Assembly: GCA_017462125.1 (NCBI GenBank)
Contig: JAFTRQ010000099.1
Coordinates: forward strand, 1 to 17,974
Reading direction: 5' to 3'
Source of the DNA: Clostridia bacterium
GTDB lineage: Bacteria; Bacillota_A; Clostridia; Oscillospirales; CAG-272
Length of the DNA: 17,974 nt
Each line of letters starts with the position of its first letter. Within the stretch, counting starts at the first letter, position 1. Both the position numbers and the translations under genes were made by a program. The notes beneath the pieces were generated by a model that saw nothing but the letters and a program-made list of their open reading frames with translations, had not been told where the DNA came from and ran no database searches. Shown piece after piece: positions 5,892 to 14,310 of the stretch.

Positions 5892-8800
5892 ATGAGTATA
5901 TTTGATAAGATCAAAGCTCCGCCAAAGGAATTCAGCCCTGCCGCTTTTTGGTTCTGGTACGGAGCCTTAAATCCGGATGAGCTTCGCCGTCAGATCGATC
6001 TGATGACGGAGCAGGGCGTGTATAACGGCTTTATGCACTCGCGCGCGTATCTGAAAACTCCCTATCTTGAGGACGAGTGGTGGGATGCGATCTCCGCTTG
6101 CGTGGATGAGGGCGAGAAAACAGGCTTTTATCCGTGGCTTTACGACGAATATGCATGGCCCAGCGGAACAGCGGGAAGCACCTTTGAGTACGGCTATCAA
6201 AAGCCGTCGAAAACGCTGGCGAGCGGTCAAAAAAATATGGGAAAAAGCCTTGCTTTGCAGCGTTTTCCGTCCGCTTCGGAATTTAAAGAGGCCGCCAATA
6301 CGGATGCAAATCAAAGCCTCCTTTGTCTGTTCTGCGGTGAGGGAACAGAATTTTTCCCCGTGGAAAAAGAGAACATTGACGCGGCAGAGGGAGAGATCCT
6401 TGCGTTTTACGTGAAGCTGCATCCCACTCTCGTGGACTATATGAACAAGGAAACGATCCGTGAGTTTATAAGCTATACTCACGAGGAATACAAAAAGCGC
6501 TACGGAGAGCACTTCGGAAGCAGGATCCCCGGTGTTTTCTTTGACGAGATCTATATGAACCATTTCGCTCCGTGGACGGAAAAGCTTCCCGAAGAGTTCA
6601 GGGCTCGTCGCGGATACGATCTGATGCCCAAGCTTTTTGCTCTTGCCGTTGACGGCGGCGAGAGGGAGAGAGAGGTGCGCCGTGATTTTTATAAGACCGT
6701 GGCAGAGCTTTACGAGGAGGCATTTTTCGATCAGATCGGCTCGTGGTGCGAGGAAAACAAGCTGCAGCTGACGGGACATACCGAGGAGGATATCTGGTTG
6801 CATCCCTCCCGTCAAGGAAACTATTTCAATACGGTGAGACATCTGCAGATCCCCGGTGCCGATTGCCACGACTACCGTTACCGCTTCCCGAGAAAAATCA
6901 CCTACAGAGAGCCTAAGCTTGCCGTTTCGGTCTCCAGAGCATACGGCAAGGAGCGCGCAATGTCCGAGGCGTTTGGCGGCGCGGGATGGGCCTGCACGCT
7001 GCAGGAGTTCAAAAGAGGAGTTAACACGGCGGGCGCTATGGGCATCTCTATGTTCACGCTTCACGGATTTTACAGCGAGATCGATCATCAGGGATCGCAG
7101 TCGGATTGGCCGGGCAACTTCTTTTTCCAAAATCCCTATTGGCGCTATTTCAAGCATTTTGCAGACTATATAACCCGCGTGTGCTATATCAATTCGTTGG
7201 GAACGCCTGTCGTAGACGTCGCTCTCTACTATCCCATTGAGGATCTGCAGAGGGAGACTCATATAAAGGGTATGACTCCCGTAGGCAGGGGCATCAACGC
7301 CGCCTTCAATACCGTGCTGAACACGCTGATCGAAAATCAGATCGATGTGGATATGGTGGATATGGAGAGCTTGATGAGAGCAGAGCTTGCAGATGGCAGA
7401 TTGTGCGTGGGCAAGGAGCGCTTTGCCGTGCTTCTGATGCCCGACGTTGTGAAGCCTGACGCGGCGCTTGCCCAAAAGCTTGAGGAGTTTACGAAGGTGG
7501 GCGGTAAGGTCATCCGTTACGCGACGCAAGAGTCGGCTTCGGGTGAGCTTGCGCTACCCGAGGAGATATGTAAGGCTGTTTTCGGGGAATTTTCACTTCC
7601 GAGGGACGTGTACGTGGTTGGAGATAACTGCGACCTCTTCGTAAATCATCGCAAAATAGAGGACAAGGATTTCTATTTCGTGGCAAACAGCGCGCCGCGG
7701 GCACGTGAATTAACGCTTTTCCTCCGCGAAAGGGGACACGCGAGAAGGCTGAGCCCCGAGAGCGGAGAGCTTGGCAAGGTGTTCCACAGCATAAATGAGG
7801 AAGGCACGCTGGTGAGTCTTACCCTTGAAGAGGACGAGGCCGTATGGATCGTCATCGAGCCCAAGGGAGGATATACCAAGCTGGAGCGCGAAAGGGTCGC
7901 CGAAGAGATGATCGTTGCAGGCAGATGGGAGTTTTTGCCTCTTCCTGCCGATCTTGACGGAGAAGCGCAGATCAGGCAAGAGCGAACCGAGCTGAAGATC
8001 CCGCTCGCCACGTTTTCGTCAAGCCTTCAGAGGGGCGGCAGGCAGATCAGAATACAAAACAAAGAGGGCGAGCTTGGCAACGTTGGCAGACATCTGAGCC
8101 TTTGGAACGCAAGCTGGATCACAAGACGCGTTGGTTGGAAGGACAGCTGCTCAAGCAAGGGGCTCTATTTCAGACGAAGCCTTTCTCTCGCGCAAAAGCC
8201 TGACGAGGCAAGGATCTGCTTATCCGCGGTCAATGAATGGAGCTTGTATATCAATGGCGAGGCTGTGTGCTCGTCAAAAGAGGGAATGCAGCCCACAACG
8301 CTCGATATCACCGCGTTTTTGCGCGCGGGAGAAAATGCTGTGTGCGTGTTCGTTCATAATCCCACGCCTCTTTCGAAGGGTACGCTTCTTGAAAAAGAGG
8401 AGCTTCTGCCACAGCTTCTGATCTCTCTGATAGCCGAGATCGAAATGAATTTTGGCGAGGAAAGGCAGACCGTCTGCACCGACAGTCAATGGATCACCTG
8501 CGAGTCTGCAGGCAAGGATTGGATAAGCTTGGATTACAAGCCTGCCGTGTCCTATATTGATGCCTCCGCCCGCTCGGGTATGGCGCCTGCCTTAAGACCG
8601 ACCGAATGGTCGTGGGCATGGGAGCGCGGAAAACCGCCGATGAAGCCCTTTGGAGATCTGCCAAGGTTTGGCGAATCGCTTCAATACCCGCAAAGAGTCT
8701 GCTACGGTATAGAATTGCCTTGCGGTACGGCGGCTGTAAAGCATCCGCGCGTGTCCGGAGAACACGTAGAAATATTGATCGACGGTATAGAGGCTTGCTT

Positions 8801-9320
8801 CAAGGACGGCGTTTGCACGCTTAAGCCCGACGGAAATACCCACTATATGCAGATCATTCTTACGGCAAACGGTGAAGCAGACGGCTTGTTGGAGAATGTT
8901 GCCGTTGAGCTTGTACCGCAGAGAGGCGCTCTTTGTGACTGGAGACTTCACGGACTCAAATGGTATTCGGGATTTGCTTCCTATAAAAACAGCTTTGCGC
9001 TGTCTAAGGGCAGCGGACGGTATATCCTTGATCCGGGTCAGATCTGTCAACAGGCTGAGGTTTGGGTAAACGGACGGAAGGCGGGCGAACGGGTCTGGGC
9101 ACCCTATAGACTTGATATTACCGAGTATTTGAAGGACGGCAACAACGAGATCGTCATCGTGGTCAGCAATTCCGCGGGCGTGGAGCATCAATTTATGCTT
9201 CTCGACGAGGGAGAGGCTGTGGGCTGGAACAGATATTGGAATTTCGACAATATACAAAGAGAGGGCGAAAAGCTGATTTCCGGCTTGCTCGGTCCCGTAA
9301 AGCTTTTGAGAATGATTTGA
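5892..9320 (+). CDS. GH106-like glycoside hydrolase (putative alpha-L-rhamnosidase), cytoplasmic
   Basis: This protein has 1142 residues. The N-terminal catalytic TIM-barrel region matches the GH106/GH106-like pattern: AFWFWYGALN (18-27), a conserved PWLYDEYAWPSGTAG (81-95), VFFDEIY with Asp218/Glu219, TGHTEED (294-300), and AMSEAFGGAGW (356-366), giving several candidate catalytic acids. Two jelly-roll regions follow. One contains LYINGEA and a Trp-rich stretch. The C-terminal one (about 1025-1142) resembles a GH2-type sugar-binding domain with AEVWVNGRKAGE and YRLDITEYL. There is no signal peptide, unlike secreted Bacteroides GH106 enzymes, so it should act on imported oligosaccharides. The ATG at 5892 follows AAAGGAGG at 8 bp; an upstream TTG at 5886 is not needed. 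It is the first gene of a three-gene operon. Rhamnose specificity is inferred from family. Confidence 0.85.
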   Translation: MSIFDKIKAPPKEFSPAAFWFWYGALNPDELRRQIDLMTEQGVYNGFMHSRAYLKTPYLEDEWWDAISACVDEGEKTGFYPWLYDEYAWPSGTAGSTFEYGYQKPSKTLASGQKNMGKSLALQRFPSASEFKEAANTDANQSLLCLFCGEGTEFFPVEKENIDAAEGEILAFYVKLHPTLVDYMNKETIREFISYTHEEYKKRYGEHFGSRIPGVFFDEIYMNHFAPWTEKLPEEFRARRGYDLMPKLFALAVDGGEREREVRRDFYKTVAELYEEAFFDQIGSWCEENKLQLTGHTEEDIWLHPSRQGNYFNTVRHLQIPGADCHDYRYRFPRKITYREPKLAVSVSRAYGKERAMSEAFGGAGWACTLQEFKRGVNTAGAMGISMFTLHGFYSEIDHQGSQSDWPGNFFFQNPYWRYFKHFADYITRVCYINSLGTPVVDVALYYPIEDLQRETHIKGMTPVGRGINAAFNTVLNTLIENQIDVDMVDMESLMRAELADGRLCVGKERFAVLLMPDVVKPDAALAQKLEEFTKVGGKVIRYATQESASGELALPEEICKAVFGEFSLPRDVYVVGDNCDLFVNHRKIEDKDFYFVANSAPRARELTLFLRERGHARRLSPESGELGKVFHSINEEGTLVSLTLEEDEAVWIVIEPKGGYTKLERERVAEEMIVAGRWEFLPLPADLDGEAQIRQERTELKIPLATFSSSLQRGGRQIRIQNKEGELGNVGRHLSLWNASWITRRVGWKDSCSSKGLYFRRSLSLAQKPDEARICLSAVNEWSLYINGEAVCSSKEGMQPTTLDITAFLRAGENAVCVFVHNPTPLSKGTLLEKEELLPQLLISLIAEIEMNFGEERQTVCTDSQWITCESAGKDWISLDYKPAVSYIDASARSGMAPALRPTEWSWAWERGKPPMKPFGDLPRFGESLQYPQRVCYGIELPCGTAAVKHPRVSGEHVEILIDGIEACFKDGVCTLKPDGNTHYMQIILTANGEADGLLENVAVELVPQRGALCDWRLHGLKWYSGFASYKNSFALSKGSGRYILDPGQICQQAEVWVNGRKAGERVWAPYRLDITEYLKDGNNEIVIVVSNSAGVEHQFMLLDEGEAVGWNRYWNFDNIQREGEKLISGLLGPVKLLRMI

Positions 9321-9334
9321 TAGGGAGAAGGGTT

Positions 9335-10108
9335 ATGAAAATACACTTTTTGGGCACCTGCGCGGGTACCGAGCCGATGCCGACCCGAAAGCATTCATCC
9401 ACCGCTGTGGAGTTGAACGGCGCGCTCTATTTTCTCGACGCAGGCGAGGGATGCTCCTACACCGCCCACAATATGGGTCTTGACCTGCTGACAACCAAGG
9501 AGATTTTTATATCACACACCCATCTCGACCACGTTGGCGGACTTTGCAATCTGCTTTGGACCGTCAGAAAGTTAAGATACCATTACGGCAAGAAAACGAA
9601 ATTTGATACGATCAACGTCTATATCCCCACGGCGGAAAGCTTTGAGGGGGTAATGAAGATATTGCGCAACAGCGAGGACGATTTCAAGTGCGACTTTGCC
9701 GTTGTAGAAAATACTGTTGTCGACGGTGAGATCTTTGACGACGGACAGCTTAAGGTGACGGCGGCGCATAATACCCACCTGAGGAGCAAGAATTTCGCGC
9801 CGTGGCAGTCCTTCTCCTATAAGCTTGAGGCCGAGGGAAAAAGCATCGTTTATTCGGGCGACGTGGCAAGCTATAGTGAGCTTGATGGGCTGATCGGCGA
9901 GCATTGCGATGCATTGATCATCGAAACGGGACATTTTGTGATAAACGACGTGTACGAATATACGAAGGATAAGAATGTTGACAGGATCTTCTTCACCCAC
10001 AACGGCAGAGAGATCATTTTCGGAACCGAGGAATGCAGGGAGCGCGTCGGAAGGCTTTTCGGCGGCTTGGCGACGATCTGCGAGGACGGTATGACGGTTG
10101 AATTATAA
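9335..10108 (+). CDS. Metallo-beta-lactamase-fold hydrolase, RNase Z-like subgroup
   Basis: This 257-residue protein has the complete di-zinc site: HTHLDH at residues 61-66, AHNTH at 144-148, SGD with Asp176, and THNG with His222. The start, FLGTCAGTEPMPTRKHSS, has the layout of RNase Z-like phosphodiesterases, but the long exosite arm of RNase Z is absent. The likely reaction is hydrolysis of a phosphodiester or cyclic/lactone ester; the substrate is unknown. It begins 14 bases after the GH106-like stop, and the next gene begins 15 bases after its own stop, so it is co-transcribed. The ATG at 9335 follows AGGGAGAAGGG. Upstream in-frame codons overlap the previous gene and were rejected as starts. 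Pairing with a phosphoesterase-containing fusion suggests phosphate chemistry in the pathway (inference). Confidence 0.85.
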   Translation: MKIHFLGTCAGTEPMPTRKHSSTAVELNGALYFLDAGEGCSYTAHNMGLDLLTTKEIFISHTHLDHVGGLCNLLWTVRKLRYHYGKKTKFDTINVYIPTAESFEGVMKILRNSEDDFKCDFAVVENTVVDGEIFDDGQLKVTAAHNTHLRSKNFAPWQSFSYKLEAEGKSIVYSGDVASYSELDGLIGEHCDALIIETGHFVINDVYEYTKDKNVDRIFFTHNGREIIFGTEECRERVGRLFGGLATICEDGMTVEL

Positions 10109-10123
10109 AGGACGGAGCGGGTT

Positions 10124-11623
10124 ATGAAAATTGCTTTTATTTGCGATACGCATTTGCCGAACAATCAGAATTCGGCGCAATACGCTTATCTTACGGAAAT
10201 CATCAAAAGGATGCGCGAGGATAAGATCGAAACGGTTATCAGCGTGGGAGATATCACCTCTTTCGGAGAAAAAGAGATCTTTATGCAGCATCTCGAGGAT
10301 CTGAAGGGCTTCGACCACCAATACGTTATCGGAAATGCCGAGGTGAGAAATGAAGCAACCAAAGGCTTTTTCCTCGAAGCCTCCAAGGGATTTTTGATCG
10401 AGCGCGGCGGCAGACGCTTTTTGGGCGTGGATACTCCTTATGATAAGATCGAGGAGCGTGACCGAGAAAGGGCGCGCACTCTCTCCGACGGAGACGTGCT
10501 TGTGATGCACAATTATGTGGAATCCCTGGAAAAGGACAGCCGAGAATTCGTTATCCGCCTGTGCGAGGAGAAGGCGCTGACGGTCATTCACGCGCATTCT
10601 CATATGAGACGGGACTATGCCTTGGGAAGATCGAGAGTGATCGGCCTCCGCGCGCTCGACCCCGATAAGTCCATCGGCGGCTATCCCTGTATCGATTATA
10701 TCGAGTTTGACGGGGGGCAGGTCGCCTATGAGGAGGTCTTGATCAAGAACCCCGTGGATGTTCTGAAGGATCTGAGGGCACATTTCGGTATCTCCTGCGT
10801 GGATAATCTGAGAGATCTGACCTATGCCCTTGAAAACAACGTATATGCCGTGGAGATCAGGACCAACGGCGCGGATTGGACGCCCGATCTTTCTTTGATC
10901 CCGCTGATCGAAAAGTGGAGAGCGAAAACAGGCGGTTATCTTTCGGTCCATTTCCCGAATCTTGGATATAAGAACGGGGAGATCACAGGCAAGGAGCAGT
11001 GGTATGCGGCAACAGAGTATGCCATCGCCATTCAAGCCGACGGCTTAACGATGCATCCGCCAAGAAGAGTGCGCGTATGCGATATGCCTTGCGGAGGAAA
11101 GCTTTGGAATGAATTTCTGGAGATCTATTTATACACCGTGAAAAGGATCCCTGCGCACGTCCGTGTCGGAATTGAAAATATGCATATAGAGGCAGGAGAG
11201 GGGAAAAACGAGCAGCGCTCCTTTGGGTATACGCCCGCAGAGGTAAGCGCCTTGATCGATGCCTTGAATGATGCTATGTCAGACCCTGGTCGTGTCGGTC
11301 ATATTTTGGACGTTGGCCACGCCAGAAACAACGGCCACTTGGCTTCGACCTATCCCATCAGCCGTTGGTATGAGATCATGGGGCAGAGAACCGTGGCATA
11401 TCACATCCATCAGGTTCTTGCCGCAGAAAAGGGAATGAAGAATCATAATGCCATTGAGAATTGGCTCGGTCCGATCATCAATTACGCTTCGTTCTTTTAC
11501 AGCTGGGAGAAAAAGGTGATCAATCATAGGCCCGTATTCCTTGAGGTGCAGGGATGCGTGAACTATCAAAAGAGCATCGAAGCCTTTGAAAGGCTTTTGC
11601 GTGATGCCAAAGACCTTTTGTGA
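10124..11623 (+). CDS. Fusion: calcineurin-type metallophosphoesterase + xylose-isomerase-like TIM barrel
   Basis: This protein has 499 residues in two apparent domains. Residues 1-205 look like a small calcineurin-like phosphoesterase: CDTHLP (D8, H10), VGDI (D43), GNAE (N71), MHN (H129) and HAHSH (H158, H160). The His of the usual GNH(D/E) motif is Ala72, while the other metal ligands remain. Residues about 215-499 look like an AP-endonuclease-2/xylose-isomerase-like barrel with E244, H276 (SVHFP), MHPP (310-313), IENMH with E351, LDVGHA (D396, H399), YHIHQ (426-430) and LEVQG with E474, which suit a metal-dependent isomerase, epimerase or nuclease-like site. The reading frame is continuous across the junction, with no internal ribosome site evident. 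It is the last gene of the operon. Coupling of dephosphorylation to sugar isomerisation is inference. Confidence 0.8.
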   Translation: MKIAFICDTHLPNNQNSAQYAYLTEIIKRMREDKIETVISVGDITSFGEKEIFMQHLEDLKGFDHQYVIGNAEVRNEATKGFFLEASKGFLIERGGRRFLGVDTPYDKIEERDRERARTLSDGDVLVMHNYVESLEKDSREFVIRLCEEKALTVIHAHSHMRRDYALGRSRVIGLRALDPDKSIGGYPCIDYIEFDGGQVAYEEVLIKNPVDVLKDLRAHFGISCVDNLRDLTYALENNVYAVEIRTNGADWTPDLSLIPLIEKWRAKTGGYLSVHFPNLGYKNGEITGKEQWYAATEYAIAIQADGLTMHPPRRVRVCDMPCGGKLWNEFLEIYLYTVKRIPAHVRVGIENMHIEAGEGKNEQRSFGYTPAEVSALIDALNDAMSDPGRVGHILDVGHARNNGHLASTYPISRWYEIMGQRTVAYHIHQVLAAEKGMKNHNAIENWLGPIINYASFFYSWEKKVINHRPVFLEVQGCVNYQKSIEAFERLLRDAKDLL

Positions 11624-11630
11624 TAAAAAC

Positions 11631-11665
11631 AGCCTCCGACGAGTATAAAAAACTTGTCGGAGGCT
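11631..11665. terminator. Bidirectional terminator between convergent genes
   Basis: AGCCTCCGAC (11631-11640) pairs with GTCGGAGGCT (11656-11665). Three more pairs, one of them G-T, extend the stem around a TATAAAAAA loop. It lies between the fusion gene stop (11623) and the GH78 stop (11699). The minus-strand tail GTTTTTA is the stronger T-tract; the plus side has TATTCATTT. Confidence 0.8.
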
Positions 11666-11698
11666 TATTCATTTGAGATTTTTCGATATTGTCAGCAA

Positions 11699-13972
11699 TC
11701 AGACCCGATATTCGGTAACCGTCAGCGCCGCCGATTCGGGAAGATGTGCTTCATATTTCATTCCACAGGGGATCGCCAAGGAGTACGTCTTTTTGCCGTC
11801 CGCAGTCTTGCAGCTGACGGCGATCAGCCCTTGGGGAGTGGGAACGACGCCCTCGAAGCTGTCAAACCTGTCGCAGGGCTCGAAACGGACGACCTCATAT
11901 CCTGCTTTTTCGGGGCGGATGCCGAGAACGTATGCGCTGAGCACGTAGGTGCAGCCTGCGCTCCAGGCGTGGCAGTTTGTGAAATACTTGGGCTTTGGCG
12001 CGTCGGTTGCGGGGCAGTATTCCCAAAACGTCTCCGTCCCCTTACGAAGCATTCCGCCAAAGCATCTGTCCATAAGCTCAAGCGCCCCTTCGCTGTCGCC
12101 CATCAGAAATCTTGCCTCTGCTTCATACGTGTTCATAAGAGGGGACACGGTATCGTTACCGCCGTACTGATGGGGGTCCGGTCTGTCGATAACGGTAGCG
12201 CCGTAAGGCGACCAGAGCTGCTTGCGCAGGGTTCTCATTGCCGCGTCTGCGCGGTCACCCTCGGCAATTCCGTAAAGCACGCAGAGTGCGTTGCCGTCCT
12301 GAGGCACGTAGCTTTGATCGAAGGTGTCAAGATAAGCCTGCTTTTCCTCGCTCCAGAGGCGGTCGTTGATCGCCTTTTTTACCTTTTCGGCAAGCGTGCG
12401 CCATTCCTTTGCGCGTTGATCTCCCACAACGTCGGCAAGCTCTGCCATGCAGATAAGACTCTTATACAAAAGCGCGTTGATCAGAGGCTTTTCCCCGAGA
12501 CGGTCGAGGGATTGAGTAAAATCTACGGAGGAGTTGGCAAAGCAGAACGCGCCCGAGAAAACAGGGAACTGATAGATCAGATCCGATGCGTTCATTTTGC
12601 CGATCATCCAATCGAGATTGCTTGCAAGCTCTTCGAAATGCTGCTCTGCAAGATGGGTGTCGTTATAGTAAAAGTAATGATTGTAGGCGTGAACGATCCT
12701 CCAGGCAGGGTATTCCCAGAGACCGACGTTCCGCATAAATCGGTCGGTGATGCGACCGACGTTGCTGGTCATTTCGGTATAGGAAAGCGAGCTTACCGTC
12801 AGGTCACCGTCGCCGAATGCGTAAGCGTCGATCAAAGCGGCAATAATGCCGTCTCCCGTGAAATATTTCATCTCGTTTCGGGGACAGCTTTCGTACTCCT
12901 GATGCTTGTTGATGTGAAGGGTGTATTTTCCAACCTCCCACATTTTGTTGAAGATCTCCTCGGAGCAATGGAAGTAGCCCTGCTTTTCGTGATTGATCAG
13001 ATCAAGACGGAAGCCGAAGGATTTCAGCGTAACCTTGGTGTTGAAGAGTAGCTTTACGTATTTTGCCGCCCTTCTGCGGAGCAAAAACAGCTTGTTTTCG
13101 CCCTTTTTCAGAGGGCTTTTCAGAGTCAAACGCTTGGCGGATATATTGTGCTGCGGGGTCTCAAACTCCAGATCCTCGGGATAGGTGGTGTAGTCGAAGC
13201 GAAGCTCAACCTCGCCCTCATCCTCCGCAATGCATTCAAGGCAAACGTATCCGCAGTAAAGCCTGTCAAATTCGTACATTACGTGAGATTTTTCCTCAGC
13301 GGAGACAAGGCAGTCGTCCCGCATCTCCATATTGGTATAGCGAATACTTGAGGGATAGGCATAGGTCTGCTTCGGGCGGGATACGTAGCGCTGATAGCCC
13401 TCCGCCACCTTTGCGACGGCATCGGGAACCGAGATCTCCTTTTCCTCGCGCCAAAGCGCCGCCGAGAGCCAGAAGCGGTCATATTCGCCTTGCGTTACTT
13501 GCGTGAACACCTGGGGCTTGGTCTGCCCGTCATCGCTTTCGCAAAGCCAGCTTTCATCCGTCGCGATCTTCAGCTCTTTCTCGCCGACGTTGATTTCAAG
13601 CTCTGCCGCCACGCAGGAGAATTGCGAGCCGCGGCGCTTTTGAAAGTCGCGCTCCACGGTCTGATAGTAGTGACCGCCCAAAACAAGAGCGATTTCGTTT
13701 TCACCAAGCTTCAGCAAAGACCTGCATTCGGCACAGCTTATGCGGTTTGCATATCTGCCGGTGTTGGTTCCAACGAAAGCGCCGTTGACGTAAGCGCCGC
13801 AAACGCCCACCGAGTCAAAACGGATCGCGGCAAAATCGGGAAGGGTGTCAAGCGTGAATCTTTTTTTGAAGCAGATCCACTCGTCACCCGTATGCTTGAT
13901 GATGCCGATGCGGCCGATGTCGGTGTGCGAATTCATATTTTCTGTTTTTCGAATGATATAGCTTGCGCTCAT
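11699..13972 (-). CDS. GH78-family alpha-L-rhamnosidase-like protein, cytoplasmic
   Basis: This protein has 757 residues. An N-terminal beta region contains AYVNGAFVG (about 60-68), as in the accessory sugar-binding domain of GH78. The concanavalin-like region is at roughly 200-325. The (alpha/alpha)6 barrel begins near GYFHCSEEIFNKMW (332-345). The catalytic segment ESCPRNEMKYFTGDG (361-375) keeps Glu367 and Asp374, but has Ser362 where the family usually has Asp in DCP. TETFWEYCP with Glu651 and the HAWSAG motif match the second catalytic region, and a C-terminal beta domain ends the protein. The length is slightly shorter than many GH78 enzymes (about 850-950). There is no signal peptide. 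The ATG at 13972 follows AAGGAGG at 6-bp spacing. It converges on the GH106-like operon. Hydrolysis of terminal alpha-L-rhamnose is the family activity; the Asp-to-Ser change leaves room for a different sugar or weak activity. Confidence 0.85.
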   Translation of the reverse strand: MSASYIIRKTENMNSHTDIGRIGIIKHTGDEWICFKKRFTLDTLPDFAAIRFDSVGVCGAYVNGAFVGTNTGRYANRISCAECRSLLKLGENEIALVLGGHYYQTVERDFQKRRGSQFSCVAAELEINVGEKELKIATDESWLCESDDGQTKPQVFTQVTQGEYDRFWLSAALWREEKEISVPDAVAKVAEGYQRYVSRPKQTYAYPSSIRYTNMEMRDDCLVSAEEKSHVMYEFDRLYCGYVCLECIAEDEGEVELRFDYTTYPEDLEFETPQHNISAKRLTLKSPLKKGENKLFLLRRRAAKYVKLLFNTKVTLKSFGFRLDLINHEKQGYFHCSEEIFNKMWEVGKYTLHINKHQEYESCPRNEMKYFTGDGIIAALIDAYAFGDGDLTVSSLSYTEMTSNVGRITDRFMRNVGLWEYPAWRIVHAYNHYFYYNDTHLAEQHFEELASNLDWMIGKMNASDLIYQFPVFSGAFCFANSSVDFTQSLDRLGEKPLINALLYKSLICMAELADVVGDQRAKEWRTLAEKVKKAINDRLWSEEKQAYLDTFDQSYVPQDGNALCVLYGIAEGDRADAAMRTLRKQLWSPYGATVIDRPDPHQYGGNDTVSPLMNTYEAEARFLMGDSEGALELMDRCFGGMLRKGTETFWEYCPATDAPKPKYFTNCHAWSAGCTYVLSAYVLGIRPEKAGYEVVRFEPCDRFDSFEGVVPTPQGLIAVSCKTADGKKTYSLAIPCGMKYEAHLPESAALTVTEYRV

Positions 13973-14015
13973 AGCGGTTCCTCCTTAGTCGGGAAGCTTT
14001 TGAAAGGGTAATTCC

Positions 14016-14044
14016 ATTTTATTACAGATCTTTGATTTTGTCAA
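14016..14044 (-). promoter_or_regulatory. Proximal promoter of the GH78 gene
   Basis: On the minus strand TTGACA (14039-14044), a 17-bp spacer and TAAAAT (14016-14021). The start should fall near 14009, about 37 nt before the start codon. Confidence 0.75.
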
Positions 14045-14123
14045 GTTTTTGTTTGTTGCAAAGATGTTTTTGAACAAAACGTGTCGAATTTTATACCTGC
14101 TGTCGGCAATGCGGTCATGCTTT

Positions 14124-14152
14124 ATTATATCACGGCAGCTTTGCTCTGTCAA
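14124..14152 (-). promoter_or_regulatory. Distal consensus promoter of the GH78 gene
   Basis: On the minus strand TTGACA (14147-14152), a 17-bp spacer and TATAAT (14124-14129), with TGA directly before the -10. This is a perfect sigma-A match. With the proximal site it forms a tandem pair like that upstream of the SGNH gene. Confidence 0.8.
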
Positions 14153-14251
14153 TTCGGGTTTATAAGCTTCATAAGCTGTTGGTCGCGTAAAGAGTTATCC
14201 GATATTTTTTTGAAATAACAATATTTTTCACACATTTATGAAAAAATGTGG

Positions 14252-14257
14252 TATAAT
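14252..14257 (+). promoter_or_regulatory. Extended -10 promoter of the DUF5722-like gene
   Basis: TGG-TATAAT lies 53 bases upstream of the start codon. It shares GTGGTATAATG with the GH106-like operon promoter. No clear -35 is visible at 17 bp; TTTCAC lies 20 bp upstream. Confidence 0.6.
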
Positions 14258-14310
14258 GAAAAAAACACTTATTTCAAGCCGTTGGAAAATCGTTTACGGA
14301 GAGGATTTAT

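Noticed and set aside
5967..7529. A 520-codon open frame antisense to the GH106-like gene
   Set aside because: The plus strand carries clear family motifs here; the antisense product resembles nothing and lacks a ribosome site.
9236..9334. Upstream start for the MBL-fold gene inside the GH106-like gene
   Set aside because: The family N-terminus begins at the ATG at 9335, which has its own ribosome binding site.
11654..13051. A 465-codon open frame antisense to the GH78 gene
   Set aside because: It starts within the terminator region and opposes a GH78 gene with catalytic motifs, a ribosome site and promoters.
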